Program-made: the position numbers and the translations under genes | Part shown: positions 1 to 12,297 of the stretch, one piece after another | Numbering within the stretch: the first letter of the stretch is position 1 | Layout of the letters: every line of letters begins with the position of its first letter | Notes under the pieces: generated by a model | Database searches by the model: none | What the model was told of the DNA's origin: nothing | What the model saw: only the letters and a program-made list of their open reading frames with translations | NCBI GenBank assembly: GCA_963971285.1 | Contig: OZ020252.1 | Location: forward strand, 9,089,662 to 9,153,661 | From: Astropecten irregularis | Taxonomy: Eukaryota > Echinodermata > Asteroidea > Paxillosida > Astropectinidae | Direction of reading: 5' to 3' | Length of the DNA stretch: 64,000 nt

Positions 1-211
1 TTCTGCCACCCTATACACATGTCCCATTTCCAGAGCCAGTGTTGTTCACAGTAATGTACTCATCCTATGGATCTGCTTTGAAAATCAATACAACGCAGAC
101 AAAGAAGTTTGGAAACAAGATGTGACCGAGCTTTGTACTGTTTATAAGTGAATCCCAGGCAGTACGTGTACTGTGTATACAACAATCCCAACCTTGTTCT
201 TATTTGGTTTA

Positions 212-277
212 GAGTCAGGAGGGCCTGATGATGTTTTTGATTCTCGCAGGTTCTTTCTCAAAGGCTAAATTGTTCTT
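212..277 (-). mobile_element. Short repeat with Penelope-type tail motif
   Basis: Read on the minus strand, this is a diverged copy of a motif (roughly AAAGATCCTGCTAGGATCGAAAC then CAGGCCCTCCTAA, written here in two parts) that recurs near 5932, 12108, 15594, 21514 and 43076. In other copies the same bases encode an [14 protein letters not shown] peptide. That peptide resembles DKDPVGSKI, which lies downstream of the GIY-YIG domain in the Penelope-like remnant near 23180. I infer a decayed element end. Confidence 0.4.
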
Positions 278-2429
278 ATTTTGAACATGTTATTGGTTAG
301 TCTGTAATTATATCTTGAGGGGACTATGACCTTTCCTTAATAATAATAATAATTTGGGAGGCTAATCATCCTTACTCGCAGCTGGGGTGCTGAATTGCGC
401 AGGATGCGACTTCAACGTCATAGAGTACTGAGCAGGCTTTCATGGGCGCCCTTGGCTGCCAGCCACATCAACCCATATATGATCACGGAGTACAGCCTGA
501 GATCGAAAGTGTTCGATGTAATTTTGCTTGTATGTTTACTTTGATTTCTCTAAAACTTTCTGTTATTGGCATTTTTTTGGGGCTGTGTTAGTTTTTCCAA
601 GTGTGGAATGGTAGCCTCTGGGGTCATGACTTGATTAAACTTGTGGCCTGGATGGTACATTTGTTAAGCTGTATTCCGTGTGCACAGTCCTCATGTGTAG
701 CATTACTGATGAAGGGGTATGAACTACATGTATCAGGAAGACCTTTTTGATAAACTTGTGCTCAGACGTTTGATTAATTTTAACCTTCTTTGTTGCCATT
801 TTCCTAAACCCTTCTCAAACCAACTTAACTACAGTAGATGAAGGTTTTGCATTCCAATTCCCAAAGATCATAACTATTATCCCATTCTTTCTGGAAATAG
901 ACCTTCGGGCATTAGTTAGAGGCCTCAGTGTTTCTCTAATTGGCAGTGTATCCATGAGGTTTGTGTTTCCCTGGGGTATATTTTGTGGTTATTTTCTCGT
1001 GGAAAGTACTCTACAACATGCATGTATGTGAGTCTATGCTCTATTCTCCTGCTTCCAAGGATGTGGTCCTTATACATGTACATGTACACATTCTCTAGCT
1101 TGCATACGCACCTACATCTATGTAGCAGGACAGTCAGTGCATGTACATGTACATATCTAATACAGTTTATACATGGTGTCTCCGCAAACCTACTCTATTA
1201 CGTCACTTCCACTATGCAAAGCTTCAAATCCTACCCATGACAGGATTGCCGTTTAAGGCTAATGGGGATCAGTTTGACCGCTATTTCAACAAATCCATAA
1301 AAATTGGAACAAACATTGACGAAAGTGATGTGTAATTTATGCACTACCCCCTCGCCCCCTCAATCTAGACCCCCTAGCCTCCTCTTCCCCCTCCCCACCC
1401 CACCTTCTCACTTAGTTTCGCTCTACCTCTCCCTTTCCCTTGGGTAAAACAAATATTGTTGGGCGGAGGATGTTCATGCGTCAGGTGCAGAGATCTACAC
1501 TGCTCCATCCGTGCAGGTGTCAACGACAGCGCTGCTGTTGTTGTTGTTGTTTTGTGACCATATAGTGTATCTCCCCTCCCCCCCCTCCACCTCTGCTGCT
1601 CTATCGGCCCGGGGGCTGTTTAATCTTCTCGTTTCATCCCCCCCTTCCCTGTCTGCCTTTTGATCAATAACCGTGCCTTACCTAGCTCATTGATTAAATG
1701 GCTGCATTTTCCAAGATGCACATACGTGTAGTCTCTTGCGCTACAGCCAGCTACCGAATGTATATTTCCACATCTTTTTTTCATCAGCTTAATTCTCTTT
1801 CGTGTATACATACTTCAGCTTCTCAACAAGCACAACCTGTGACTTGGTCTTTTGGAGAGGAATCCAGCCCATGAGTGTTTTTGTTTTTGGAGGATTCACA
1901 AGTTTTGAAATTGGTTCACGCCGGGTTGACTTGAGGCAAGTCTATGGACAGATGTCGTGTCTGGAGCCAATGACCTGAAAAAAAAAACCGAAACTAAAAG
2001 AAACGAACTAGAGTAGAGCAGATAGGGCTATAAAGGATAACACCAAATGTTGAACACTGGTCGCCAACCTGTGCAGCTACAGCTTCCAGTCACCGAATTT
2101 AGAATAACAATTGTGGCAGACGCACACTTGTGAGCTGAAAGATTTGTCTGGTAATGGAAATCATTTTAAAGTGATGCTCAGATGTTCCAAGGTTTAGCAT
2201 CGGAAGACCTCTGTTAATAATAATGATTGAGTGAGAATTTCATTTAACGGATTCCTTTATGCTTTGGTTTCTTGTTATGAGAAATGAAAATGCACTGAGG
2301 GCAAGTATTATTTAGGACATATTTCAAGCTATAGTGTGATAATACCTTCTCTGTCGTGCTGTGGAGGACTGCCGGTAAATTCTGAGTTCTCATTGAAATC
2401 TGTTTGCATTCTCTAATTATCTTGTCTTA

Positions 2430-2803
2430 ATTTATTGAAAAGTGAACAAAGAAAAATTGGACTGGAGCGGGATTCGAACTGGCGGCCTCCTGAATACCGT
2501 ACAGGAGCTCTACCAACTGAGCCATCCAGCCCTACGTTGGTGGTGACCCCAATAGTGAATTATCTTTGTTCGTTTGGCAGTCAGAAGCCGTGAAACCACG
2601 CACACACCGCCATACCCCAAGGATCATTTCACCGATACACGCAGCAATGCTGCAACCTGGGAACAGTACATGGGGGATCACTCAAAGAGGATACAGCTTT
2701 TTAATTAATATAATCATCAAATAACCACAAGGGAAACTGCATGACTGAATTGAAAGTCATTGAAAGTGAACAAAGAAAAATTGACTGGAGCGGGATTTGA
2801 AAT
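2430..2803 (-). mobile_element. tRNA-derived SINE, two tRNA-like parts around a spacer
   Basis: On the minus strand 2533-2463 folds like a tRNA. The acceptor strands GGGCTGG and CCAGTCC pair over seven positions, an A box TGGCTCAGTTGG lies in the D arm, and a B box GTTCGAATCC lies in the T arm. The tail AATTTTTCTTTGTTCAC follows. Upstream of the head, 2534-2780 is a spacer that ends in the tail sequence of another copy, with a second partial B-box region at about 2780-2803. The layout therefore reads tRNA-like part, spacer, tRNA-like part. The T stem is mispaired and the anticodon loop lacks the usual T33, so this is a SINE or pseudogene and not a working tRNA. Confidence 0.75.
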
Positions 2804-2972
2804 AAAAGAGAAAAGACTTAAGAAATACTGTAGCCGTTTTTATCACGATTTTCTAAAAAAGTGGGCACTGTATGGGACTGACATTTTTACACGGTTACTG
2901 TATCTTCCTTGATATTTTTGCCCATGAATCTGTACTTCTTTGACAAAAACCAAAGTATGATATTACCTTTAA
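2801..2972 (-). mobile_element. Truncated TTAA-ended MITE (365-bp family)
   Basis: This is one end of the 365-bp MITE family, in reverse orientation. It has the sequence after the central palindrome, the 'tttgcccatgaatctg' core and the terminal CCAAAGTATGATA...CCTTTAA. The other half is missing. The broken edge abuts the B-box side of a SINE at 2803 with no spacer. Confidence 0.7.
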
Positions 2973-3796
2973 GATCAAGTTTCATTGCATCCTGGTGCAT
3001 TGTACTTTTTCAGACAAGATTTTGAAGTTCCACCATGCCCCATTGATTAGGCCATCTCTGCCTTCCTCCATGGTTGGCCTAATTGATACATTGCTGGTGG
3101 GACGCACTTGCTATGTATACATACATGTATATCACTCAGCTTTAATAATGATGTATACTCAGTGTACTTTAGGGCTTATGTTTCAATCCTCTGTGCAAGT
3201 CTGTACTGTAGTACTACTTACATGTGTAAGATCTTATCAAACAATGCTATCAGAACAGATAAAGATCCTCACTGATACAAACTAGACATCTCCTGGGGGC
3301 TGACTGCATAATTTGTGCATTCATGGCCTGTGCGGCTGGTCAGAGGAAACTTTGAACTTGCAAGTTCTTAGGTAATTGAATTAACGATCATGGGTTGTCC
3401 TGGGTAGTCCTGATTATATTCTTAAGTGCAGCCTTAAGTGGGCCATTCCATGGGGTCGGGGCATGATTTGTGACGGTGTCAAATGTTATATCTGTCCACT
3501 TGCACGATATACAATATCCTCTACTGTGACAATTAATTAACATTGATCAATGGGCGATTCCATGGTCAGTCGCATTACACTTGTATTTTTTCTGTAACTT
3601 GGTGGTGTACATGTAAGTTTTACGAGGGTGGCCACAAGGATGGATCTTTGTGTCAAGTTTATATACTGATTTCAACTTGACATCAAAAGATTTACATGTA
3701 AGTAATGCTATTGGAAATGTTGAAGGCTTTGTACAGTCAACAGTCAGTCGCATTATGCTTGGAATTGCCCCAATGCATTCTTTAATTTCACTAAAA

Positions 3797-3866
3797 ATTT
3801 GGTAATTGACTTCATTCAAATTTGAAGATCAGCTGTAAATGTGCATTTAGCAATCAAAGGATTATG
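3797..3866 (+). repeat. Dispersed repeat, inverted relative to 7212-7285
   Basis: The segment running through 'aatttgaagatcagctg' and 'gcaatcaaaggattatg' is found as its reverse complement at 7212-7285. Family unknown. The two copies are 3.4 kb apart. Confidence 0.55.
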
Positions 3867-4663
3867 TACATTGAAGGTAAGGTACATTAGCCTCATACTT
3901 TGCTGATGAATCTGAATTTTGTTTTTATTTAATCTAAAAGCCTAATTGATATAACAAGATTGCCATAATCATTATGCAATTTAAGCATTTTGTCAAAAAT
4001 GTTCCCATGGATTACAAATCAAGAGAAATTTTCCCAAAAAATTACAATTTCTCAAAGTCGCCTGTTGGAGACTTTTAGAAATGTTTGCGGTTTGGCCGAT
4101 TTGACCTCACTTGATGTCGGATTACAGACTGGCTGAATTCGGCCAATTATCCTGTGCAATTGACTCTTAAGAAAAAAAATAATTTGCTCGTAAAAAAATT
4201 CTTACAAGGTTCCAAGTCATGTGTGACTAAAATGGCAACAATTGAAGCAATTGGTATACTGTATCTCCGTAGGAGCTCAAGTTATTTTGTTAAAATGTAT
4301 AAAGGTCATAAAAAAGTTGAATCGTTTGCGGTTCGCGGCTGCCCAGGAACGCTTGATGACAATTGTATGACCTTGTCAGTAAATGAACACTGATTCTGAA
4401 TATCAAACCAGCAAAAGCTTGCCGACTAGAATACATAGTTGTTTTGCTCTTTTACTGACCCTAACGCCAGCCCGTGGGGTCCTCTCCGATGCAAACACGA
4501 AACAAAGGCCCCAATAAACAGACAACCAAACAGTCAACCATCAAACACTGCAGATGAACAAACACCCCAAGGAACAAACAAACTGGCCGTATAATTGGAA
4601 AAAATTGTGTTTTGTTGGTGGCTAGAAAATTTTTTGTTTGCCTGTGCACGTTATTTACTTTTG

Positions 4664-4991
4664 TTAAAGGTAGTGTCATACTTTGGTAAGAAGCAAACAC
4701 AGAAATATTCACAGATTTACGTATAACTTTCAGGGTATGAAGATGGTACTGGTAGAAACCTACCGTTTAAATTTAAACGACCTAAAATCTTTTAGATCTT
4801 TTAAAATTCAAAAATAAAAGAGAAAAGACTTAAGAAATACTGTGGCTGTTTTTCACTGTTTTCTCAAAAAGTGGGCACCGTATGGGACTGCAATTTTCAC
4901 AGATGACTATTACTGTATCTGTCTTGATATTTTTGCCCATGAATCTGCATTTCTCTGACAAAAACTAAAGTATGATATTAATTACCTTTAA
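4664..4991 (-). mobile_element. TTAA-ended MITE (365-bp family)
   Basis: The left end TTAAAGGTAGTGTCATACTT and right end AAAGTATGATATTAATTACC...TTTAA are inverted copies. The internal family sequence is present in reverse orientation. Part of the centre is deleted, so the copy is shorter than the intact ones. Confidence 0.8.
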
Positions 4992-5689
4992 GCTGTAACA
5001 ATTGCAGCAAGCTATTAAACAAAAAATATTTTATGAAAACTGCAAAAAACTACAATCTTTTCTTCGATGGTACGCTTTTAGCTGTTTTTCCCCCCTGCTG
5101 TTGAGCATACAGTATGGGATGCTTTTTTGCCTCCCGCTCCCGACACGGAATGCTGAATTTCCTGACAATATTTGCCCTCTCTTTATGCTCGCATCTGCAA
5201 GGAACACATGCCCCTTGCTGAGATTGTCAAGTCCGTAAGAAAATATGCCACCAATATTTCGTTTTCTTTCTTAAATTTCAGCATTTTTTTTTTTTAGCCT
5301 CTCTCAAACAATGTTTACCAAGCAAACAAGAATACCACAGACAAACACACATGGAGAGAAGGGAGCCTGTGGACTTTTATTTCTCGTGGAAAAAAAAAAT
5401 GTTCAGGGAGATTAAATTCTTAGCATTGTTTTGGTTAGCCCCATAGTGGAGGCCCAGGAATAGACTGTTGATGTTGTTATTATTTTTCTTTTGAGGGGCC
5501 TGACATTTGCAAGACTGAATATTATAGGCAGTGTGTTATATTTACTGCATTGAAATTAAGACCATATGTAGTAGTTCACAGCGGGATGTGTGACCTGGCC
5601 TGACGAAAATGTCGGCTCAGAATTCAGAAGAAATTCTGCGATATTCTGGCTGTATGAATGAGTACATATTGCTGTCTTTTGGAAATGAT

Positions 5690-5828
5690 GGGAGACTTTG
5701 GAGAACAGGTCTTCAAGTCAACAGCGCAACGCGCACGCAATTGTGAGCATGGGCGCGTTGCTTTGTGCCTGCGCTGTTGTGCGTGTGCGTGCGCTGTTGA
5801 CTTGAAGACCTGTTCTCAAAAGTCTCCC
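5690..5828. mobile_element. Small hairpin MITE
   Basis: The arms are long inverted repeats. The left arm begins GGGAGACTTTGGAGAACAGG and continues through TCTTCAAGTCAACAGCGCA; the right arm is its near-exact complement ending AAAGTCTCCC. Only about 50 bp lie between the well-paired parts. There is no coding capacity, so it would be a non-autonomous DNA transposon. Confidence 0.7.
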
Positions 5829-5931
5829 ATTGTGATGCATTCTTGAATGTGCAACTGTGTTTTATGTTCACAAGTTGCCACAACAGCACAAAAGGTAATG
5901 AAACGAAAGTTATCTTTTCTTTATAACTGCT

Positions 5932-5990
5932 TGGAGTTACGAGGGCCTGATGTTTCGATCCTAGCAGGATCTTTCTCAAAGGCTAAATGA
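5932..5990 (-). mobile_element. Penelope-type tail motif copy
   Basis: Minus-strand copy of the repeat with GATCCTGCTAGGATCGAAAC. Read through, it gives an [15 protein letters not shown] peptide resembling the DKDPVGSKI segment of the Penelope-like remnant in the INSC intron. The following 100 bp (to about 6100) resembles the flank of the copy at 21514. Confidence 0.45.
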
Positions 5991-6108
5991 CATGGGGACA
6001 AGAACGTGCGAGTAAAGACACACATAAATGGATGCGAGGATCGGAACAAAGGGGGATAGAGTGACCAAGGTAACAGGGACTTCAAGCATGCAATTTGGGA
6101 AACCACTG

Positions 6109-6329
6109 AAGGTCTTTTCACATGATGCTAAAAAAAACCTCTCAACCATTGAGAAATGCTCTCATGGTTGCAAAATCTTACAAAAGTGTCATCGTGTGAA
6201 ATGACACCAATTACTTGAGAGTGACCGACGTCCCTGGTGAATCCTTGAGAGATTTTGACCGAGGTCCAGACCCATGAGAGAATTTCTCAATTATGGTTGA
6301 GAGTTTTTAGCGTCACGTGAAAAGGCCTT
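6109..6329. mobile_element. MITE of about 220 bp
   Basis: The terminal inverted repeats are about 38 bp. The left end is AAGGTCTTTTCACATGATGC followed by TAAAAAAAACCTCTCAACCAT; the right end is ATGGTTGAGAGTTTTTAGCG followed by TCACGTGAAAAGGCCTT. No coding capacity. Confidence 0.7.
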
Positions 6330-7211
6330 AAGAGAGGGAGGTAACATGTATATTAACTTCCTTTTTTAATTTATTGCTTGAATGTACACAATGAAGAAAC
6401 GGATATTGCATGAAATTGTTTGATTAAAATTTTGAAAATTATCGCCAGCTGATAATTTGACACCCTTTCATAATGGAACATCCCCTCTGGTTGTTTAATC
6501 ATGTGACTGACATACTCGTTCGAATTGATCTGTACCGGGGTTACTACCGGACACTGTACGCCTAGGGAAAATATGCTGTAAAGTGGATGTGTACATTGAG
6601 CATGTACATACTGTATACTGCAAATACTTGGAGTACATCACAAGTGGCCCATCATAAGAAATGCTCGCCCGAATTCATCTCTGATGACCACTTGAAACTC
6701 AAGCCGTGGTTGTATTATCTCGGCGCTGCCTGCAGATCGGCCATTGGACAAAAGCGGACAGATTGGTCCGCATTAAACCTCTTCACAATCGATCCACATG
6801 TACAGCAATCAATACATCATTAAAAACCCACACCATTGTCTGGTGGTCTAGTCCCAGTGTCCCAGGCCGTTAAACCGCGCGGTGAGCACTACCGAGGCAC
6901 TTGTTGATGCTTTTCAGTCAGTTCAGTTTTACATCCAATGATTTCTGTGTGCATAATTTAAGGGTAGTCTTGTCACTATGGTTAATTTATTTCTCCCATT
7001 TGTTGTACGGTACTTGGTAGATGTATGTACATCGGTTTGTCCTTTAGACATTGTGATGTGGATCAATAAATGCAGGCAAACATCTGCTGGTTACAAATTC
7101 TCTTTAAACTCTTTGGGGCTTAATCATTAAGAGGGCAAGAAACTTTGTGGATACAAATGTTCGTTTTGGTAAAAGCTAGATTTGCTTTTGTCTGTTGTGA
7201 AATATCTTTCA

Positions 7212-7285
7212 TTACCCTTTGATTGCTAAACGCACATTTACAGCTGATCTTCAAATTTGAATGAAGTCAATTACCAAATTATTAG
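7212..7285 (-). repeat. Inverted partner of the 3797-3866 repeat
   Basis: Reverse complement of 3797-3866 with few differences. It directly precedes the SINE-derived array. Confidence 0.55.
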
Positions 7286-7295
7286 TGGTATTCCG

Positions 7296-7870
7296 GAGAT
7301 TGCTGGTTCGAATCCCGCTCCAGTCAATTTTTCTTTGGTCACTTTTCATTGACTTAAAATTCAGTCAGTTTCCCTTGTGGTTATTCGATGATTTGAGGCA
7401 TACAAGTAATTCTGGGGCAGAAGCAAAATTGATAAACTTTGCTTGCCCAAGTGAATGATCAAAGAGATATTTCATACTAAGCATTGTGATTGCCAAATTC
7501 AGTCAGTTTCCCTTGTGGTTATTTGATGATAAGATTCGATTACTAGTCATGCTAGTAGAACAAACAAGTTGTTATACCTGTACAGTGTTCAGGAGGTTGC
7601 TGGTTCGAATCCCACTCCAGTAAATTTTTCTTTGTTCACCTTTATATGACTTAAAATTCAAGTCAGTTTCCCTTGTGGTTATTTGATGATAAGATGCTAT
7701 TACTAGTCATGCTAGTAGAACAAACAAGTTGTTACACCTGTACAGTATTCAGGAGGTCAGCGGTTCGAATCCCGCTCCTGTCAATTTTTCTTTGTTCACC
7801 TTTCAATGACTTAAAATTCAGTCAGTTTCCCTTGTGGTTATTTGATGATAAGATTCTATTACTAGTACTG
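7296..7870 (+). mobile_element. SINE-derived array with ~160-bp period
   Basis: A B-box half-tRNA (GGTTCGAATCCCGCTCC) and tail (TCAATTTTTCTTTGTTCAC) are repeated. The landmark AGTCAGTTTCCCTTGTGG starts at about 7363, 7501, 7661 and 7820, so the last three are spaced 159-160 bp apart. Each later unit carries a segment TTACTAGTCATGCTAGTAGA in place of the A-box half of the tRNA head. This looks like a SINE fragment expanded in tandem. Confidence 0.7.
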
Positions 7871-8409
7871 AGAACCCTTGTGCAAGAAAAAAAATACAAG
7901 CACGAAGTAAATTCAGTAAAGGGTTGACAACTCAAAGAAACAAAAAGCATAAATATGAATCACTGTTGAATTGCCACTGGATACATACAAGTTGATATTT
8001 ATAGAGCGTGTTGTGCATGTACAAGTATCTAGGGCAAGACATTACCAGCATGGCACAGATACTTCATGTCGGACAGCATGCCCTGTCCCAATTCCTAAAA
8101 GCCCGGGACAAATCTTTCATTGATTTGGTCTATTTAAAGGCTCGGTTGAATGAGGAATGACCTGTGATATTACAGACAAGGCTTAACATGACCTCTTTGG
8201 AACTCGGATTGCCCTACTGTACTGGTATTGCATGCCACGCTTCTCTTTCTGCAGTGTACTTACTATATTGTAATCTGGGACATACATGTAACCTCTGGTG
8301 ATTGGAAATGTATGTATAAATCTAATATTGTACAAATTGTTTTACATACATTTGCCTGGGAGGGATGGAAGTTTTGGAATAGTTGTCTGGTCTGTAGGGA
8401 ACTCCTGGT

Positions 8410-8459
8410 GTGTGCAGGGTATAAATACGGACTTGTGTGCAGGGTATTAATACGGACTT
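8410..8459 (+). repeat. Two-copy 25-bp tandem repeat
   Basis: Units 8410-8434 and 8435-8459 differ at one base (GTGTGCAGGGTATAAATACG followed by GACTT). Confidence 0.8.
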
Positions 8460-9038
8460 GATCTGAAGTCATAAATTACTGTTAGCTATGTGAGTCCCAC
8501 TTGTGAGCAATAACTTAACTGCATTTCAGGTTATTATAGCATGTGGAATATTATATTTATAGACAGTTACTACATTCTTTACATGCTTCATATGGTTGTT
8601 AGTCATGGTACAGAATGCATTATTTATAGGCTTTCATACTTTTCTATAAGACCAAGTACCGAGGTGGGCTAAGTTTAGTGTCACTTTTATTGCCGATACT
8701 GTGCAGATCGAGGGGCCAAACCACTGACATGATCAATTTAACTTGGTCAATTGCTGCTCATAATTCATTCTCAAACTTTTAAAGTTTTAATATTCCTTCA
8801 GGCTTGTTCTGCCGAATGCAATTAGTAAGATACTTAATTCTTTGTACTGCCTAGTGAAGAAAACGAGGGTATATTCCTATTATTTATGGCCAGGTATTTT
8901 ATGACAGCCAGTGGGTTTCTATTGTGCGAAAGTCATAGCAGTTTAGTGTATGACTACAAGGTAGAAGGAAGATTATTGAGAAAAAAAGAGAGTGAAACAT
9001 TTGAAACAAATTCAAAACATTTATTATATTATACAGAT

Positions 9039-9201
9039 GAACGCCACTATAACGAACACGCTGGGATGCACAGAAATAATTTTTCGTTATAGTGTTCGTT
9101 CGTTTTTGTTTTTGTTCAGCAGGCCTAGATATACATTGTGCATAAAAATTGGAAGCCAAGGATGATGTTTGGTAACAAAATGTTCAGTATAGCGGTGTTG
9201 T
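9039..9201. mobile_element. MITE-like inverted repeat
   Basis: The left end GAACGCCACTATAACGAACA is complementary, with mismatches, to two places: TTCGTTATAGTGTTCGTT at about 9087 and TGTTCAGTATAGCGGTGTT at about 9183-9201. The outer pairing would define an element of about 160 bp. Confidence 0.4.
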
Positions 9202-9655
9202 AGCTCTATGGTTATACATGTAGCTGCGTTCCACTGTACTTTGAAAATACAAGGAGCAACTGTTGGGAAAGAACCTCAAGATGTCAAGAAGGGTCACAAT
9301 CTTTGGTTGGATTAAAACTTTCTTTTTCTTTATGGACCATGCATTTTTTGAATTAGGCCTCAATGTTTAATGGCGCCTATTGGAAGTTCAAGTTTCTTTC
9401 ATCACATAGGTGTCAATTACATGCTAGTTCAATTTGTGTATACCTTAGTGCATGAAGTCAGAGATGAAGAACATGTGTGTGTCATTACTCCATAAAAGGT
9501 GCTATGTTTGCTTGTTATTGCAGTCTCATGGGTTTTGAGATCAGCTGAGGTTACTTGTTCATATTGAAAGACAAGCATACACTGGCACACTTAACTGTCT
9601 TTGTTCATCGTGGCAGTGCAAAGTTTGTTTGCATGTTTGTTTGCTAACGGCGAGT

Positions 9656-9780
9656 CTTGCAGGGTGTCCGCAGATCTTTAAAAAGTCTTAAATTGAATTT
9701 TCCAAATTTAAGGCCTTAAAAAGCTTTAAAAGGTATTAAATTGAATTCTCAAGAAAGGTATTAAAAAGAATTCTGGAAGC
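9656..9780 (+). repeat. Repeat with 'gggtgtccgcag' and AAGTCTTAAA runs
   Basis: The sequence starts GCAGGGTGTCCGCAGATC and continues with iterated TTAAAAAG/TATTAAA words. I recall similar sequence as a widespread repeat in fish and marine invertebrate genomes; that recall is unverified. No frame is open. Confidence 0.35.
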
Positions 9781-11232
9781 GAGTTATTTTTACATTATGT
9801 TATATTATATTCTAATCAGTTCCTTAAAAAAAAGTCCACACTGACAACTGATCGAAATAATTTGGAAATTATTGCAAATACAGTGGCACGCTGTGAGCTG
9901 CTGTATACATAACATAGTATGTTTACATTTTATATGGTCATATGATAAATTCCTTTAAAGGTGGCATTAAAAATGGTCTGAAAACTTGTCGTAAATTTGA
10001 CTTGCTGAAACCTGCAGATACCCTGGTCTTGGCAGTTTGGATTTGAAGAAATTGGAGCCCTATTAAGACTCTCATCACAATAAGAGACAGACTTGAGTTT
10101 CATTCACAAATTAGGCAATTGTGCATGGCCGATTGGGCCATTACAAGGCAGGTATTGCGTGTCGACTAAAACCACTTGTTGGATTAGCATACATATATGT
10201 ACATATCTTGCTTACACAATATATTGTGACATGTTTAGACAAATTTTCTCCTTGTTCAATGTATTTGGCACCAATTTGTTTTTGACATTTATGCTAATTT
10301 CCCTCCAGAACCCTCTCGTACCCCAAACCCTCAAAATACTTAGACAGGCACGTATCCATTCTGTTTTGTTCAATGAACTGATTTAACTCCCCAAATTATT
10401 ACTTTTTAGTGGGGAATTGGATCATAGTCCTAAAGAATGCACTGCCGTTTCGGTTCAAAACCTCGGAAAGTGCAAACCAACACAAATGTGGCTGCGTATA
10501 CACCCCTCCCCCATGCCGAAGTGTGCATGGACATGTGCAGTAAAGCATGTCTACATTTAACACCTGTCTGGTGAACATTATTTTAGATTACATGACCCCC
10601 TAGGGAAACAGAGAATACTTGGAAATTACCCCTATTTGTGGCTGCTATTGTATAAATAGACCAAACCTTGATAAATGCCTATGCTCAATAGTGCAAGTAG
10701 TCCATGCAAACCTAATGGTTTTTTTGTTAATAGCGCACATGCAAGTTCGATCCCCCTGCTGGCTCCTTTTCAATTCATCATCAATGGATGGTACTAGTGT
10801 ATCTTTTATCATCATGCCAAACATACAGATTTGCCGCAGGACAATTTAGAAAGTTTACTCTTGGAATGCCCCGGGGTCGTTTGTCACAATGGAAGCTTGC
10901 CATGTGATACTGCTATGTTTTGTGGAGTGGGTAATGCATATCCCTGGCACAAGTGGACACACTGGGCATATTAAGAGAAATTTGGCGCTATGGGTTCGCT
11001 GCATGTGCTAACCTTCTAATGTTCCTTTATGTACAGTATCTGGGTCATTAATTCCGTGGCAATAGCATTCCGCACTTGCGCTAAAAATAGCACACCGGAT
11101 CTCAGACAAACATTGCAACCATGCAAACGTGTGGTGGGTTTGTGTGTGTGTGCATGCATGCATATGCATGCATGAAAAGTTTGTCTGACATCCGGGGATT
11201 TTGTACTCGTGTGACGTCATTAGTGCTGAGCG

Positions 11233-11582
11233 CTATTCAACACGCTTTGGAACCCGACTGAGTCGGACCAACATTGATTTTGATGAAATTTGGTATGCTA
11301 GTCGGACTCCGTGAGAAACCCCCAAAACCAAAATCTTATGTAATTTGGTCCATTACTTTTTCTAGATACGGATTAACAAACTTTTGACTTATCAGCACAA
11401 TCTATCACATTCAAACAGCTATATCTTCAGAAGTGAAGAACCTACAGAGATAAAATTTACACCATTCTAAAGCAAGTTTATAATGGCAGTTCATTTTGTA
11501 AAATAAAACCAACAGTTTTTTCATGTACCACAAAAAAGTACGTTAAATTTTGAGGGTGTTGAATTAAAAGCGTGTTGAATTG
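11233..11582. mobile_element. Possible MITE with short terminal inverted repeats
   Basis: The left end ATTCAACACGCTTTGG and right end AAAAGCGTGTTGAATTG are inverted copies about 350 bp apart. The interior is AT-rich and non-coding. Confidence 0.45.
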
Positions 11583-12041
11583 ACATGGAATGACCCAATA
11601 TTTTCAATTTCAATCAATTGGGAATAAAAAAAAAATCAGTACCGAGTTTGTATTTCAGATGAAATCCCTTCGCACATTTTCTCAACTGGTGATTTGCTGG
11701 ACAGGTACATTTCCAATTGAATATTGTCTAGTTTATATATTTTTCTGGGCGAACACATACTAAAATTTGCACTTTATTTTGTTAATATTATTTTGTATGT
11801 CACTCTGCCCTGATCGTACCGTGTTTAATTGGCCTACATGTAGGAATGTCACGTTTTGGAACGAGTGTAACTTGAGAATATCCAAACAGGAATGTTTTTA
11901 CCGTTACACTCTGTAACCATGGAGAGAGAGAATAAAGTAAACAGACCGTTAGTACTGTGTATTTGTAGAGGTCATGCTGAGATTGTGCATGTTTGCTAGT
12001 TATGTAGCGACTCAATATATAATATCAATACAAGTAATAAA

Positions 12042-12165
12042 CTGCTGCAAACTGCTCATCAGCCAAAATGACCTGAAATATATCAAATGCTTCTAAACTG
12101 CTAAAGAGTTGGGAGGGCCTGACGCGTTTCGGCATCCTAGCAGGATCTTTATCGAAGGCTATTAA
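12042..12165 (-). mobile_element. Repeat shared with 21456-21582, Penelope-type tail
   Basis: AAGTAATAAACTGCTGCAAA, CTGCTCATCAGCCAAAAT and AGGAGGGCCTGACGCGTTTC are shared in the same order with 21456-21582, and in reverse at 15594-15735. The unit ends in the recurring GATCCTGCTAGG-type motif. Confidence 0.5.
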
Positions 12166-12242
12166 ATATATAATAGTTGAATTACTGAGTGTCAATATAG
12201 CGGTGTATTGATGTAATTAGTGTCTGTCAGTTAGGGGAACTT

Positions 12243-12297
12243 AGGGGAAGGGGGGGGGGGGAGGTGGATCGGAGGGGGGTGGGTGGTGGTGGGGGTA
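12243..12297 (+). repeat. G-rich run
   Basis: A 12-base G run is followed by GGAGGGGGGTGGGTGG and TGGGGG. There are four or more G tracts on one strand, so it could form a G-quadruplex. No gene is near enough to assign a role. Confidence 0.6.

Noticed and set aside
2463..2533. Working tRNA gene on the minus strand
   Set aside because: Acceptor stem and boxes are present, but the T stem has mismatches, the anticodon loop lacks T33, and the same unit with the same flanks recurs at 36398, 39853 and 42727. It is a SINE head.
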